From: an uncultured Clostridia bacterium
GTDB lineage: Bacteria; Bacillota; Clostridia; TANB77; CAG-508
Assembly (NCBI GenBank): GCA_947624925.1
Contig: CANQMG010000005.1
Location: forward strand, 1 to 30,655
Direction of reading: 5' to 3'
Length of the DNA stretch: 30,655 bases
The translations under genes were made by a program, and so were the position numbers. This document shows, one piece after another, positions 1-8,617 of this stretch; position 1 is the first letter of the stretch, and every line of letters starts with the position of its first letter. The notes under the pieces were generated by a model. It saw nothing but the letters and a program-made list of their open reading frames with translations. It searched no databases and was not told the DNA's origin.

Positions 1-887
1 TTGCTCAAAAAGGCATATCTACTTATATTTATACATTAATGAATAAAGTAGATATTAGACCTGATTGTAACTTGCTTATTTGTAAAGGTTTAGCTAAAGA
101 ATATTTAGATAATTCCAAACCACAAGAAGAAAATATAGTATCTAGGTACTATAATACCTCTACTAAAGGTATACAAAATCATGGATATACAGAAAATATT
201 ACATTAAATGATTTTTTTTCAAGATTAAATGATTCTTTTGGTGAACCACATGCTATATTAACAGCAATAAATTCATCAGATACACAAAAATTAGATGAAA
301 CACCTGGAAATACAGATACTGCTGGAGAAACAAAAATAGATAGTACACAGCCTCATGCTCAAACTATGGGAGTTGCAGTTTTTAAAGGTGATGTTTTAGT
401 TGGAGAATTAAATGGTATAGAAACTGTATGTCACTTAATACTTACAAATAAATTAGGTAGCTATACAATGACTATCCCTGATCCGTTTAATAGTTATGAT
501 ACTTTAGATTTATACATTAATATGCGCAAGGACACAAAATTTGATGTTGAGCTAGTAAATGGCTCACCATATATAACATGTAATGTTAAAATAAATGCTA
601 GAATATTATCTTTAAATGATAATTCAAAACAGTTAGATGAGGAAAAAGCTAAAGAAATAGAAAAATACGCAAATAAATACTTGGAAGATCAAATATATAA
701 TTATTTTAACAAAACAGCAAAGGAATATAAATCAGATATTTCTGGTCTTGGCAGATATTTAGTTAGTAATTTTTTAACTTGGGATGAATGGACTAATTAT
801 AATTGGTTAAATAATTATCCAAATTCAACATTTAATGTAAATGTAAATACTGTCGTTAAATCTGGATATTTAATAATGGAATCATAA
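1..887 (+). CDS. Ger(x)C-family spore germination lipoprotein, C-terminal part (partial)
   Basis: The reading frame is open from the left window edge (first whole codon at 3) to the TAA at 885-887, so the ATG at 39 is internal and the true start lies outside. About 295 codons remain, against roughly 370-400 for the family, so the missing part is the signal peptide and lipobox end. The first visible residues (NKVDIRPDCNLLICKGLAK) fit the conserved N-domain. The C-terminal half (GVAVFKGDVLVGELNG, then about 100 residues ending in a KSDISGLGRYL helix and a Trp-rich segment) fits the GerAC C-terminal domain. GerC subunits are lipoproteins that work with GerA and GerB subunits in nutrient germinant receptors of the spore inner membrane. 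The A and B genes would be expected upstream. A small membrane protein follows 13 bp downstream. Family assignment is firm; the germinant is unknown. Confidence 0.88.
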   Translation, partial: AQKGISTYIYTLMNKVDIRPDCNLLICKGLAKEYLDNSKPQEENIVSRYYNTSTKGIQNHGYTENITLNDFFSRLNDSFGEPHAILTAINSSDTQKLDETPGNTDTAGETKIDSTQPHAQTMGVAVFKGDVLVGELNGIETVCHLILTNKLGSYTMTIPDPFNSYDTLDLYINMRKDTKFDVELVNGSPYITCNVKINARILSLNDNSKQLDEEKAKEIEKYANKYLEDQIYNYFNKTAKEYKSDISGLGRYLVSNFLTWDEWTNYNWLNNYPNSTFNVNVNTVVKSGYLIMES

Positions 888-900
888 TTTTGGAGGTTAT

Positions 901-1065
901 ATGAGAATTTTATTTTTTTTTATATCATTAGCAATATTCTTTAAGACAGTAGGTTATGGAGTATACGAATTTAAAAATAATAATAATAAATTTGGTGGTA
1001 CATTTATTTTTATTATATCTATTATTACGATTATCTTCTTTAATATAATGGTATATCTTAGATAA
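901..1065 (+). CDS. Small two-helix membrane protein behind gerC-type gene, possible germinant-receptor D subunit
   Basis: This 54-codon ORF starts at ATG 901, preceded by GGAGG at 892-896, 13 bp after the gerC-type stop. It has two hydrophobic segments, residues about 2-18 and 32-52, joined by a short polar Asn/Lys-rich loop (EFKNNNNK). That is the shape of a two-TM hairpin. Some GerA-type operons in Bacillus carry a fourth small gene (D subunit, for example GerKD) that encodes a protein of this size and topology and modulates receptor function. I infer the same role from position and topology only, since no sequence motif proves it. Its stop codon lies in the hairpin that follows. Confidence 0.6.
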   Translation: MRILFFFISLAIFFKTVGYGVYEFKNNNNKFGGTFIFIISIITIIFFNIMVYLR

Positions 1066-1077
1066 GATATACCATTA
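1046..1077. terminator. Bidirectional terminator-like hairpin between converging genes
   Basis: A perfect 15-bp inverted repeat (1046-1060 against 1063-1077, arm TAATGGTATATCTTA) with a minimal loop lies exactly between the + gene ending at 1065 and truB ending at 1079 on the - strand. Both sides are T/A rich but have no long pure T run. It overlaps the last codons of the small + gene. Confidence 0.6.
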
Positions 1078-1078
1078 A

Positions 1079-1939
1079 TTATATTATTATATCTCTTTTT
1101 AATTTATTATTATTTACATTTCCTATACCTATAAATATAGAATCACTATATACTTTATATATTCCATCTTTAATATTAGGCATATTTAATTTAACTCCAT
1201 TTAAGAATAATCTTAACTCTTTATCTGAAAGGATAATATTAGGTTTATCTTTAAAGAATTTTTCAATTTTTATTATATAATTTTCTATATTTATTTTGCT
1301 TAAAGTTTCAAAATCAATTGCATCATCTATTGAAAAATCTCCAACTTTTGTTCTATTCAATTCTTTCATAAATCCAATGCTATCAAGTCTTCCTGCGATA
1401 TCTTCGCATAATGTTCGTATATATGTTCCTTTAGAGCATTTCACTTTAAACTTTATTTCATTATTTGTTTCATTATAATTAATAAGATTTAAACTATAAA
1501 TTTCTATATCTCTTGGATTTAATTCTATACTTTCTCCTCTTCTTGCATATTCATATAGTTTTCTTCCATTTATTTTTATTGCAGAATACATAGGAGGAAT
1601 TTGCTTTTGCTTGCCTATCATACTTTTAAATACTTGGTTTATTTTTTCATTTGTAATACTTTCTTTTTTTACTTCTTCTTTTAAAATTATATTTCCTTCT
1701 ATATCTGCTGTATCAGTTTTAATACCCAGTTTTAAAACTGCTTCATATTCTTTATCGTGATTTATTAAGTATTTACTCATAAGAGTTCCTTTTCCAATTA
1801 ATAAAGGCAAAACTCCTGTAGCATTTGGATCAAGAGTACCAGTGTGGCCAACTTTTTGACCACACATTTTTTTTACAATTGCAACAATATCATGCGAAGT
1901 ATATCCTTTTGGCTTGTTTATAATTAATATTCCATCCAT
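1079..1939 (-). CDS. truB: tRNA pseudouridine(55) synthase TruB
   Basis: TruB isomerises U55 in the T-loop of tRNAs to pseudouridine. The 286-aa protein begins with the typical DGILIINKPKGYTSHD segment and carries the catalytic motif GHTGTLDPNATGVLPL, with the catalytic Asp at residue 37. The YSAIKINGRKLYEYARRGE motif (about 118-136) and KCSKGTYIRTLCEDI (about 170-183) are also family signatures. The C-terminal ~70 residues form a divergent PUA-like end. Length is normal. It begins 2 bp after the stop of the Ca2+-ATPase gene with a GGAAGA-type ribosome site, so it is probably the last gene of the sortase-ATPase-truB unit. In many Firmicutes truB lies beside rbfA and ribF; here it has moved away from that context. 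Confidence 0.97.
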   Translation of the reverse strand: MDGILIINKPKGYTSHDIVAIVKKMCGQKVGHTGTLDPNATGVLPLLIGKGTLMSKYLINHDKEYEAVLKLGIKTDTADIEGNIILKEEVKKESITNEKINQVFKSMIGKQKQIPPMYSAIKINGRKLYEYARRGESIELNPRDIEIYSLNLINYNETNNEIKFKVKCSKGTYIRTLCEDIAGRLDSIGFMKELNRTKVGDFSIDDAIDFETLSKINIENYIIKIEKFFKDKPNIILSDKELRLFLNGVKLNMPNIKDGIYKVYSDSIFIGIGNVNNNKLKRDIII

Positions 1940-1941
1940 AC

Positions 1942-4647
1942 TTATCTTTCTTCCTTAGTTGTATTTATTTTTAATAGTTTAAATATTTCAACAATTAAAA
2001 TTGGAGCAAATACTAATATTATCACTTCTAATATATTTTCTTTAGGAAGAAGTGCTATATCAAATATATTTCTTAAACTAGGTATAAATAATACTACAAA
2101 CATTAATAAGGCAGATGCAGCTATTGCCAATAAAAGCTTTGTATTGTTAAATATATTCGTTTTAAATAGTGAATTTTTATTATCTCTTATATTAAATATA
2201 TGAACAAGTTCTGATAATGCTAGAACACAAAATGCCATTGTTTGACCAATTTGTATTTTTACATTTTCATCTTGAACACTAGGAGTTGCAAGTCCTACAG
2301 TAAATGCAATTAATGTTAAAACACCAATCATAATTCCTTGATATATAATTCTCCAGGTCATTCCTTTAGTAAATATACCACCTTTACTTTTTAAAGTTTT
2401 TCTATTCATTACATTCTTTGCTGCTGGATCAACTGCTAAAGCAAGTGCTGGTAAAGAATCTGTAACTAAATTAATCCATAAAATATGAATTGGAAGTAAT
2501 GGCTCTAATGCACTTATATTAGATATTCCAAACCACTTAGCTAAAAGAGGTGTAATAAGTATAGCTATAAACAATACTATAATTTCACCAACATTACTAG
2601 AAAGTAAGAAATGTATTGCTTTTAAAATATTATCATATATCCTTCTACCTTCTTCAACTGCAGAAACAACTGTTGCAAAATTATCATCTGTTAGAATAAC
2701 ATCTGCTGCCTCTTTTGCAACATCTGTACCAACCATACCCATAGCACATCCAATATCAGCATTTTTTAATGCTGGTGCATCATTTACTCCATCTCCTGTC
2801 ATAGCAACAATTTCTCCGTTTGCTTGCCATGCTTTTACAATTCTTACTTTGTGTTCAGGCGCAACCCTTGCATATACAGAGTATTTTCTAATATTTTTAG
2901 TTAACTCTTCATCACTCATTTTTTCTAATTCTGCACCGGTAAGAGCCTCTGATTCATCTTCTAATATGCCAAGAGATTTTGCAATTGCTATAGCGGTTAT
3001 TTTATGGTCTCCTGTAATCATTACAGTTTTTATTCCTGCATGCTTACATTTTTCAACTGCAGCTTTCGCCTCTGGTCTTGGTGGATCAATCATACCAACC
3101 ATTCCAATATATGTTAAATTGCTTTCTAAATTTTCTAAATCTGCTTTAGTTGGCTCATTATCAATAATTTTGTATCCCATAGCAAGAACTCTTAAAGCAT
3201 CCTTTGCCATATTTTCATTTGCAATATGTATTTTGGGTATATAGTTTTCTAAATCAGATTTTATTTCTCCATTGTCTATATATGTTGTACATTTTTGTAA
3301 TAATTCATCTACTCCACCTTTTGTATATACAAAATATTTATCATTAATTTTATGAACAGTAGTCATTAATTTTCTATCAGAATCAAAAGGTATTTCAGAT
3401 AATCTATCTATTCTGAATATTTTTTCTATGTCTGCATCTAATTTAATTCCCATATCAACTAATGCAGTTTCTGTTGGATCACCTGTAAGTTCATTATCGT
3501 TTCCTATTTTTGTATCATTACATAGTAAACTTACATATATTAACTTTTCTAAATCTTCATCAATGCTTTTTATATCTTCTAGTTTTAAAGTTTTATAGTT
3601 ATAAAATACTTTTTCTACTGTCATTTTGTTTTGTGTAAGTGTACCAGTTTTATCTGAACAAATTACACTGCTACTGCCCAAAGTTTCAACAGCAGGTAAT
3701 TTTTTTACAATTGCATTTTTCTTAACCATTCTCTGTACTCCAATTGCAAGAACAATTGTAGATACTGCTGCTAATCCTTCTGGAATTGCAGCAACTGCTA
3801 AGCTAACAGCCGTCATAAACATATGAATTGGTTCTTTTCCATAAATAGTACCAATTATAAATATAAAAACACATATAACTAAGGCTGCTATACCTAATGT
3901 TTTTCCTAATTTATTTAATTTATTTTGTAAAGGAGTAACTGTTTCGTCTGTAGAATTTATTATAGTTGCTATTTTGCCAACTTCTGTATTCATACCAATA
4001 TCTGTAACTACACCTTTTCCTCTTCCATATGTAATTAAACTTGAAGAAAAAAGCATATTTACTCTATCTCCTAATGCTACTTCTTTATCTTGAATTTTAT
4101 CTACATTTTTTTCTACTGGAACTGATTCTCCTGTTAGAGCTGACTCTTGTGATTTTAAATTTATAGCCTCGATTACTCTTAAATCTGCTGGAACATAATC
4201 TCCTGTATCTAAAACTACTATATCTCCTACAACTAACTCTCTAGCTGGAATAACAATTAATTTTCCATCTCTAATTACCTTAGAAGCATGGTCACTTAAT
4301 TTTTGCAATGCTTCAAGCGACTTTTCTGCTTTATTTTCCTGCATTACTCCTATTATTGCATTAACAATAACAACTATTAATATTATAATAGTATCTGTAA
4401 TTCCTTCTCCTTCTGAAATACCTACTATTCCAGAAACAATAGCTGCAATTATTAAAACAATTATCATAAAATCTTTAAATTCATCTAAAAACTTTTGAAT
4501 TAAACTTTTTTTCTTTGTAGCCTTTAACTCATTAAAACCATTTTCTTCTTGCCTTTTTTTTACTTCAGCATTAGATAAACCGGTATCTTTACCGGTTTTT
4601 AATATAGATATTGTTTCATCTGAAGTTTTATTATACCAATTTTCCAC
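1942..4647 (-). CDS. P-type Ca2+-transporting ATPase (P2 type)
   Basis: This is a 901-aa membrane pump that probably exports Ca2+ at the cost of ATP. Visible in order: the N-terminal actuator segment, two TM helices (about 60-105), the actuator loop TGES (172-175), TM helices with the Ca2+-ATPase signature AAIPEGL (286-292), the phosphorylation motif CSDKTGTLTQ (aspartate 332), a nucleotide-binding domain with the KGG motif, the hinge TGDGVNDAPALK, and a C-terminal set of TM helices. The PEGL motif with a following long C-terminal TM block matches SERCA/PMCA-like bacterial pumps. The start is GTG at 4645-4647 with GGAGG about 9 nt upstream. It sits 24 bp behind sortase 1 and 2 bp before truB, so the three are likely cotranscribed. 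Sortase activity is often Ca2+-dependent, but a functional link here is only a thought. Confidence 0.95.
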   Translation of the reverse strand: MENWYNKTSDETISILKTGKDTGLSNAEVKKRQEENGFNELKATKKKSLIQKFLDEFKDFMIIVLIIAAIVSGIVGISEGEGITDTIIILIVVIVNAIIGVMQENKAEKSLEALQKLSDHASKVIRDGKLIVIPARELVVGDIVVLDTGDYVPADLRVIEAINLKSQESALTGESVPVEKNVDKIQDKEVALGDRVNMLFSSSLITYGRGKGVVTDIGMNTEVGKIATIINSTDETVTPLQNKLNKLGKTLGIAALVICVFIFIIGTIYGKEPIHMFMTAVSLAVAAIPEGLAAVSTIVLAIGVQRMVKKNAIVKKLPAVETLGSSSVICSDKTGTLTQNKMTVEKVFYNYKTLKLEDIKSIDEDLEKLIYVSLLCNDTKIGNDNELTGDPTETALVDMGIKLDADIEKIFRIDRLSEIPFDSDRKLMTTVHKINDKYFVYTKGGVDELLQKCTTYIDNGEIKSDLENYIPKIHIANENMAKDALRVLAMGYKIIDNEPTKADLENLESNLTYIGMVGMIDPPRPEAKAAVEKCKHAGIKTVMITGDHKITAIAIAKSLGILEDESEALTGAELEKMSDEELTKNIRKYSVYARVAPEHKVRIVKAWQANGEIVAMTGDGVNDAPALKNADIGCAMGMVGTDVAKEAADVILTDDNFATVVSAVEEGRRIYDNILKAIHFLLSSNVGEIIVLFIAILITPLLAKWFGISNISALEPLLPIHILWINLVTDSLPALALAVDPAAKNVMNRKTLKSKGGIFTKGMTWRIIYQGIMIGVLTLIAFTVGLATPSVQDENVKIQIGQTMAFCVLALSELVHIFNIRDNKNSLFKTNIFNNTKLLLAIAASALLMFVVLFIPSLRNIFDIALLPKENILEVIILVFAPILIVEIFKLLKINTTKEER

Positions 4648-4671
4648 TTTAAATATCCTCCAATTTATATT

Positions 4672-5349
4672 TTAACTTTCTACAGCCCAAACAAGTATTA
4701 CTCCACTACCATCATCTGTACAGGTTGATAATGTAATTTCTCTCTTTCCTTTTGTATCTCTTTCTATATATGATGAATCAGAACCAGATGTAGTATATAT
4801 TTTAGTTACCTTATACTGTAATTTTCTTCCTGTATAATCTGTAATATAGATTAAATCATTAGCAACTAGCTTTTTAACATTAGAAAAAAAAGTTCCATTT
4901 CTATAATTATGCCCCATAATAACAGTATTTCCAACTTCATTTAATCCAGGTCCACAAAACAATGCAACAGATGTTTTTAGGCTTTTTGATGTTACACCAT
5001 TTAATACTGGATATTTCAAACTTATTTTTGGAATTTCTATTGTTCCTTCAACAGTAAATCCTTGATATTTTGTTTTTTTAGGAGTGGCAGATGAAGAACC
5101 TCCACCTAAAAATGATGAATTTCCTAAAATGTTTACATCAAACTCACTAGCATTAATATTTTCATCAGTAGTTGTATTATTTTCACTATTTTCTAAGCTT
5201 TGTTCAAATCTTTGCATTATTTCTTCTGTTTCTTTTTCTATATGCTGTTTTCTGTACCAATCATATCCTAAAAAGATTAATACTCCAACAATACCAACAA
5301 TTGCTACTACCAATAAAATAGTAAGAACATTATTATATTTACTGTTCAT
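4672..5349 (-). CDS. Sortase 1, membrane-anchored, with the active-site Arg position occupied by Val
   Basis: Sortases are membrane cysteine transpeptidases that attach LPXTG-type proteins to the cell wall. This 225-aa protein has an N-terminal TM helix (about 9-28), a long low-complexity linker (Asn/Thr then Gly/Ser rich, 55-90) and a C-terminal sortase fold from GTIEIPKIS (102) on. Catalytic His147 lies in IMGHNYRNG and Cys210 in TLSTC. The third catalytic residue, an Arg normally about 7-8 residues after Cys, is absent: the position aligned with Arg197 of sortase 2 is Val217 (SGVILVWAVES). It may therefore be a weak, altered or pseudo-sortase. The NEVGNTVIMGHNY segment is an in-frame reference for the recoded segment of sortase 2. 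RBS GGAGG precedes ATG 5349. Confidence 0.9.
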   Translation of the reverse strand: MNSKYNNVLTILLVVAIVGIVGVLIFLGYDWYRKQHIEKETEEIMQRFEQSLENSENNTTTDENINASEFDVNILGNSSFLGGGSSSATPKKTKYQGFTVEGTIEIPKISLKYPVLNGVTSKSLKTSVALFCGPGLNEVGNTVIMGHNYRNGTFFSNVKKLVANDLIYITDYTGRKLQYKVTKIYTTSGSDSSYIERDTKGKREITLSTCTDDGSGVILVWAVES

Positions 5350-5430
5350 AATTAACCTCCATTATTATAAGTTGTATTTTAGTTCTATTAGTATAATTAT
5401 AACACAAATAATCTATTATTTCTATAAATT

Positions 5431-7161
5431 TTAACTATTTTTAGTATCATTCATTATTTTTTTCATTTCTTCAAATCTTTTTATTTTATTAGTTGTTGTT
5501 TTTATCATTGGCTCATCAGTTACAATTATTTTCTTTATGTGTTTGTAATTTGTTAAATCTTTATTAATATTTTTTATATCTTTCCATATTTTTTCTTCTA
5601 TTTCTTTTTGTGAAATATTTTGGTTTTCAGTTTCAATTAGCTCCTTATCATACACTATTTTTGCACTTACAATTAAATCATCGTCTTTTGGATAGCCAAA
5701 TACAAAACTTTCAGCAACATAGCTTAAATTATCTATTAATAATTCCAACTCTTCTGGGTAAATATTTTTACCATTTTTTAAAACTATTACATTTTTCTTT
5801 CTTCCTGTAATAAATATATAACCATCTTTATCTATATAACCTAAATCTCCAGTATAAAACCAACCATCTTTTATAACTTCTTTAGTTGCATTTTCATCTT
5901 CATAATATCCAAGCATAACATTTGGACCTTTTACAACAATTTCTCCAATGCCTGCTTCATTTGGATTATCTATTTTTACATCAACATTACACATTGGAAA
6001 ACCTACAGAGCCATATTTAATATTTTTAATATTTTCAGCTGCAATTACAGGAGATGTTTCTGTTAATCCATATCCTTGAACAGTTAAAATTCCAAAGGTA
6101 TTAAAGTCTTGTGCAACTTGTTTATCTAAAGCTGCAGCTCCGCTTATAACAAATCTTAAATTACCTCCTAAATTATCTATTATCTCTTTAAATATTTTTC
6201 TTCTTATATCTATACCAAATTTCAATAAGAAATTACTAACTTTCATTCCAAATTTAACTTTTTTAGTTTTGTTTTGTTTTGCAATTTCACTCATTATTTT
6301 TTTATGCATAGATTCTAATATTAATGGCACAGCAACAAATATTGATACTTTATATTCTTTTAAGTTAGTTGCAATATGTCTTATACCATCACAAAATACA
6401 TTATTTGTTCCACAGCTTAAGAAAACTATTAATCCAGTTATTCCAAAAGTATGATGAAATGGTAAAAAAGCAATATTTGTATCTGTACTATAAAATTTTT
6501 CAACTGTTTTCATTGCATAAATATTAGCTGCAATATTTTTATGACAAAGCATTACTGCTTTTGCAAGTGACGTTGTTCCAGATGTAAATAAAATTATTTT
6601 AGGTGCATTTTCATCAATATCTGCATCTATAAATTCTTTTTTTCCGCTTTCTACTTGTTTTTTTCCATTTTCTACCAATTCATTAAAATCATAAAAACCT
6701 TCCTCATTAATCTTATCCATACATATGAATTGCTTTAAATTTGTTTTATTATTTTTTATTATTTGTTTTATATTATCTAAATTACTTTTTTCAAAAACAA
6801 TAGCCTCCGCTTTTGTTCGTATTAATGAACTTTCAATTTCCTGTATAGGTAGCCCCTTATCTAATGGAACAATAACACCCACTCCATTTATAACTGATAA
6901 ATATGTAACAGCCCATTCATATCTATTTTTTCCAATTACTGCAATTTTTTTATCTTTAAGCTTTAATGAATTTATTAGTTCTGTTCCAAATCCATTTATA
7001 TCATTTTGAAATTCTTTATAAGTAATTTTTTTATATTCAACCTTATCATTTTCTTTTATTTTAATAGTAAATGCAATATTATCAGGATATTCATTTACAG
7101 AATTATTTATAATTTCTCGTATATTCTTAAATTCTTTTGCATCATAAATCTTTTCATTCAT
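5431..7161 (-). CDS. AMP-dependent synthetase/ligase, long-chain acyl-CoA synthetase-like
   Basis: This 576-aa adenylate-forming enzyme probably activates a fatty acid to acyl-AMP and then acyl-CoA. Motifs: the P-loop-like LFTSGTTSLAKAV (191-203, where the usual TGxPKG is TSxAKA), the GYGLTETSPV motif, the DGWFYTGDLGYIDKDGY hinge region, the GRKKNVIVLKNGKNIYPEELE core with the RK hinge, and a C-terminal lysine in TTTNKIKRFEE that would complete adenylation. Length is within the 500-620 range of the family. No TM helix or signal peptide is seen, so it is cytoplasmic or peripheral. ATG 7161 has GAGGTG 9 nt upstream and a good promoter. The carboxylate substrate cannot be told from sequence. It is followed by sortase 1 after 81 bp. 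Confidence 0.9.
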   Translation of the reverse strand: MNEKIYDAKEFKNIREIINNSVNEYPDNIAFTIKIKENDKVEYKKITYKEFQNDINGFGTELINSLKLKDKKIAVIGKNRYEWAVTYLSVINGVGVIVPLDKGLPIQEIESSLIRTKAEAIVFEKSNLDNIKQIIKNNKTNLKQFICMDKINEEGFYDFNELVENGKKQVESGKKEFIDADIDENAPKIILFTSGTTSLAKAVMLCHKNIAANIYAMKTVEKFYSTDTNIAFLPFHHTFGITGLIVFLSCGTNNVFCDGIRHIATNLKEYKVSIFVAVPLILESMHKKIMSEIAKQNKTKKVKFGMKVSNFLLKFGIDIRRKIFKEIIDNLGGNLRFVISGAAALDKQVAQDFNTFGILTVQGYGLTETSPVIAAENIKNIKYGSVGFPMCNVDVKIDNPNEAGIGEIVVKGPNVMLGYYEDENATKEVIKDGWFYTGDLGYIDKDGYIFITGRKKNVIVLKNGKNIYPEELELLIDNLSYVAESFVFGYPKDDDLIVSAKIVYDKELIETENQNISQKEIEEKIWKDIKNINKDLTNYKHIKKIIVTDEPMIKTTTNKIKRFEEMKKIMNDTKNS

Positions 7162-7193
7162 ATAATAAACACCTCAAAAAAAATTCTACGAAT

Positions 7194-7222
7194 ATAATAT
7201 CATAGAATTTCTTTTTAGTCCA
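7194..7222 (-). promoter_or_regulatory. Sigma-A-type promoter of the acyl-CoA synthetase gene
   Basis: The - strand reads TGGACT (7217-7222), a 17-nt spacer, then TATTAT (7194-7199), placed about 33 bp before the ATG at 7161. Confidence 0.6.
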
Positions 7223-7261
7223 TACTTTGAAATTATTTTCTTGAAACATTTTGTGTATGTG

Positions 7262-7290
7262 TACAACAAACTTTTATAAAAAATTTGTTG
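7262..7290 (-). terminator. Weak hairpin downstream of the membrane-anchored cohesin-like gene
   Basis: An 8-bp inverted repeat (ACAACAAA at 7262-7269 against TTTGTTGT at 7283-7290) lies 50 bp past the stop of the gene ending at 7341. There is no clear T run after it on the - strand, so terminator function is uncertain. Confidence 0.3.
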
Positions 7291-7340
7291 TATAATAGAA
7301 TTTTCTATTATTATTTTTGCATAAGCACTTACAATAAATT

Positions 7341-8603
7341 TTATACATTTTTATGCTCATATTTTCCGTACATTTTGACTCCAAAAACAATTACTACTAT
7401 TGCAATCGCTCCTATGCATATTATAGCAATTGGATTTATATTATTTTTTTCTTTATTATTATAATCTTTTTCTACATCATTATTTCTATTTGTGTTATTT
7501 TCAGAGTTTTCTTCTTTTTCTAATATTACACTTAATTTTTCTGCCTGGTCCTTTTCTTCCTGCTCTACTTCTATATCCTCTCCTTCATTTCTTTTATACA
7601 CAATAATTTTATATGTTTTGGTAGTTTTTCTATTTTTAGATGTTACTTCTATTTCTACTGTATTATTTCCAGTCTTAAAATTGTCATTTCCTTTTATATC
7701 TATTTTTGCACCTGTATTTTCTGGTACTGCCAATATATTTAAATTATTTGTTTTACTATCTACAGATACAGTATAATTAGTCACATTTTCATCAAATGCA
7801 GGTGTTAAATAATAATTTTCAATTGCCAGATTCTCTAAATTAGTATTGTCATTTTCTAAATTATCGCTAATTGTTGCATTTATAATATATTTCATAGTAT
7901 TTTTTTTATCTTTAGATGTTACTTCTATTTCTATTTTATTAAGACCTTTTTTTAATCCTGTATTTCCTTTTATATTAACTTTAGCCTCTGGATTTTCTGG
8001 AATAGCTGTAACTTCTAAATTATTTATTTTGTCTTGTGTTAAAAAATAATATTGAGTAATATTTTTATCAAATTCTGGCATTATTCCTTCTTTATTTAGT
8101 CTCATTTGTGATAAATATGCACTACTATCACTTACTGTATTTTCCTCATTTATAGCCTGTTTTTCATATACTTCTATTTGTGTACCATCAAAATTCACAT
8201 TTACTTTATTTCCAGATTCATCATAAATATCCCCAAACACTGCAAATGATGCAATACCGTTTTCTTTGGCTTTAAATTCAAATTGAATATCTTTAAAATT
8301 TTCAGCTTTTTCTTCTATTCCTTTATCACTAAACCATGTATATATAATTCTACTATTTGAATAATTTGAATTATCTGGGCCTGAAACATATTCTAATAAA
8401 TCTGTATTAAAATAAATATATAATGTCATTGCAGCAATTGATGTGTCTTCTATATTAATATTTATTTTAAAGTTTTCATTTTTTAGCACTTTATCGTAAT
8501 TGCTACTTAAAGAAATTGTTCCAATTGCATTTGATATTGATATATTTAAAATTAGTATCATTAGTATTAAACTAAAAATTAATATTATTATTTTATTCTT
8601 CAT
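7341..8603 (-). CDS. Membrane-anchored cohesin-like surface protein with two cadherin-like beta-sandwich repeats
   Basis: The 420-aa product (425 aa if the ATG at 8618 is used) has a signal peptide (KNKIIILIFSLILMILIL) and a cohesin-like beta-sandwich of about 125 residues with the signature TLYIYFNTDLLEYVSG. Two homologous repeats of about 85 residues follow, each starting with an L-x-L-x-x-x-x-L/M-P-F-x-x-N-x-T-x-Y pattern (cadherin-like beta-sandwich type). Then come a Glu/Asn-rich linker and a C-terminal TM helix (INPIAIICIGAIAIVVIVFGV) with a basic tail. It lacks LPXTG and so stays in the membrane. I prefer the ATG at 8603 because GAGAAGG lies just upstream and the signal peptide starts there. 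The ATG at 8618 overlaps the stop of the upstream gene as TAATG, so translation is coupled. The neighbouring hydrolase carries a dockerin, which suggests this cohesin is its membrane receptor. That pairing is inference. Confidence 0.8.
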   Translation of the reverse strand: MKNKIIILIFSLILMILILNISISNAIGTISLSSNYDKVLKNENFKININIEDTSIAAMTLYIYFNTDLLEYVSGPDNSNYSNSRIIYTWFSDKGIEEKAENFKDIQFEFKAKENGIASFAVFGDIYDESGNKVNVNFDGTQIEVYEKQAINEENTVSDSSAYLSQMRLNKEGIMPEFDKNITQYYFLTQDKINNLEVTAIPENPEAKVNIKGNTGLKKGLNKIEIEVTSKDKKNTMKYIINATISDNLENDNTNLENLAIENYYLTPAFDENVTNYTVSVDSKTNNLNILAVPENTGAKIDIKGNDNFKTGNNTVEIEVTSKNRKTTKTYKIIVYKRNEGEDIEVEQEEKDQAEKLSVILEKEENSENNTNRNNDVEKDYNNKEKNNINPIAIICIGAIAIVVIVFGVKMYGKYEHKNV

Positions 8604-8617
8604 AAACCTTCTCTCCA

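Noticed and set aside
4579..4594. Two nearby ACCGGT sites in the Ca2+-ATPase gene as possible recoding sites
   Set aside because: They are read in frame as ACC GGT (Thr-Gly), so CGG is not in frame there and no shift is needed.
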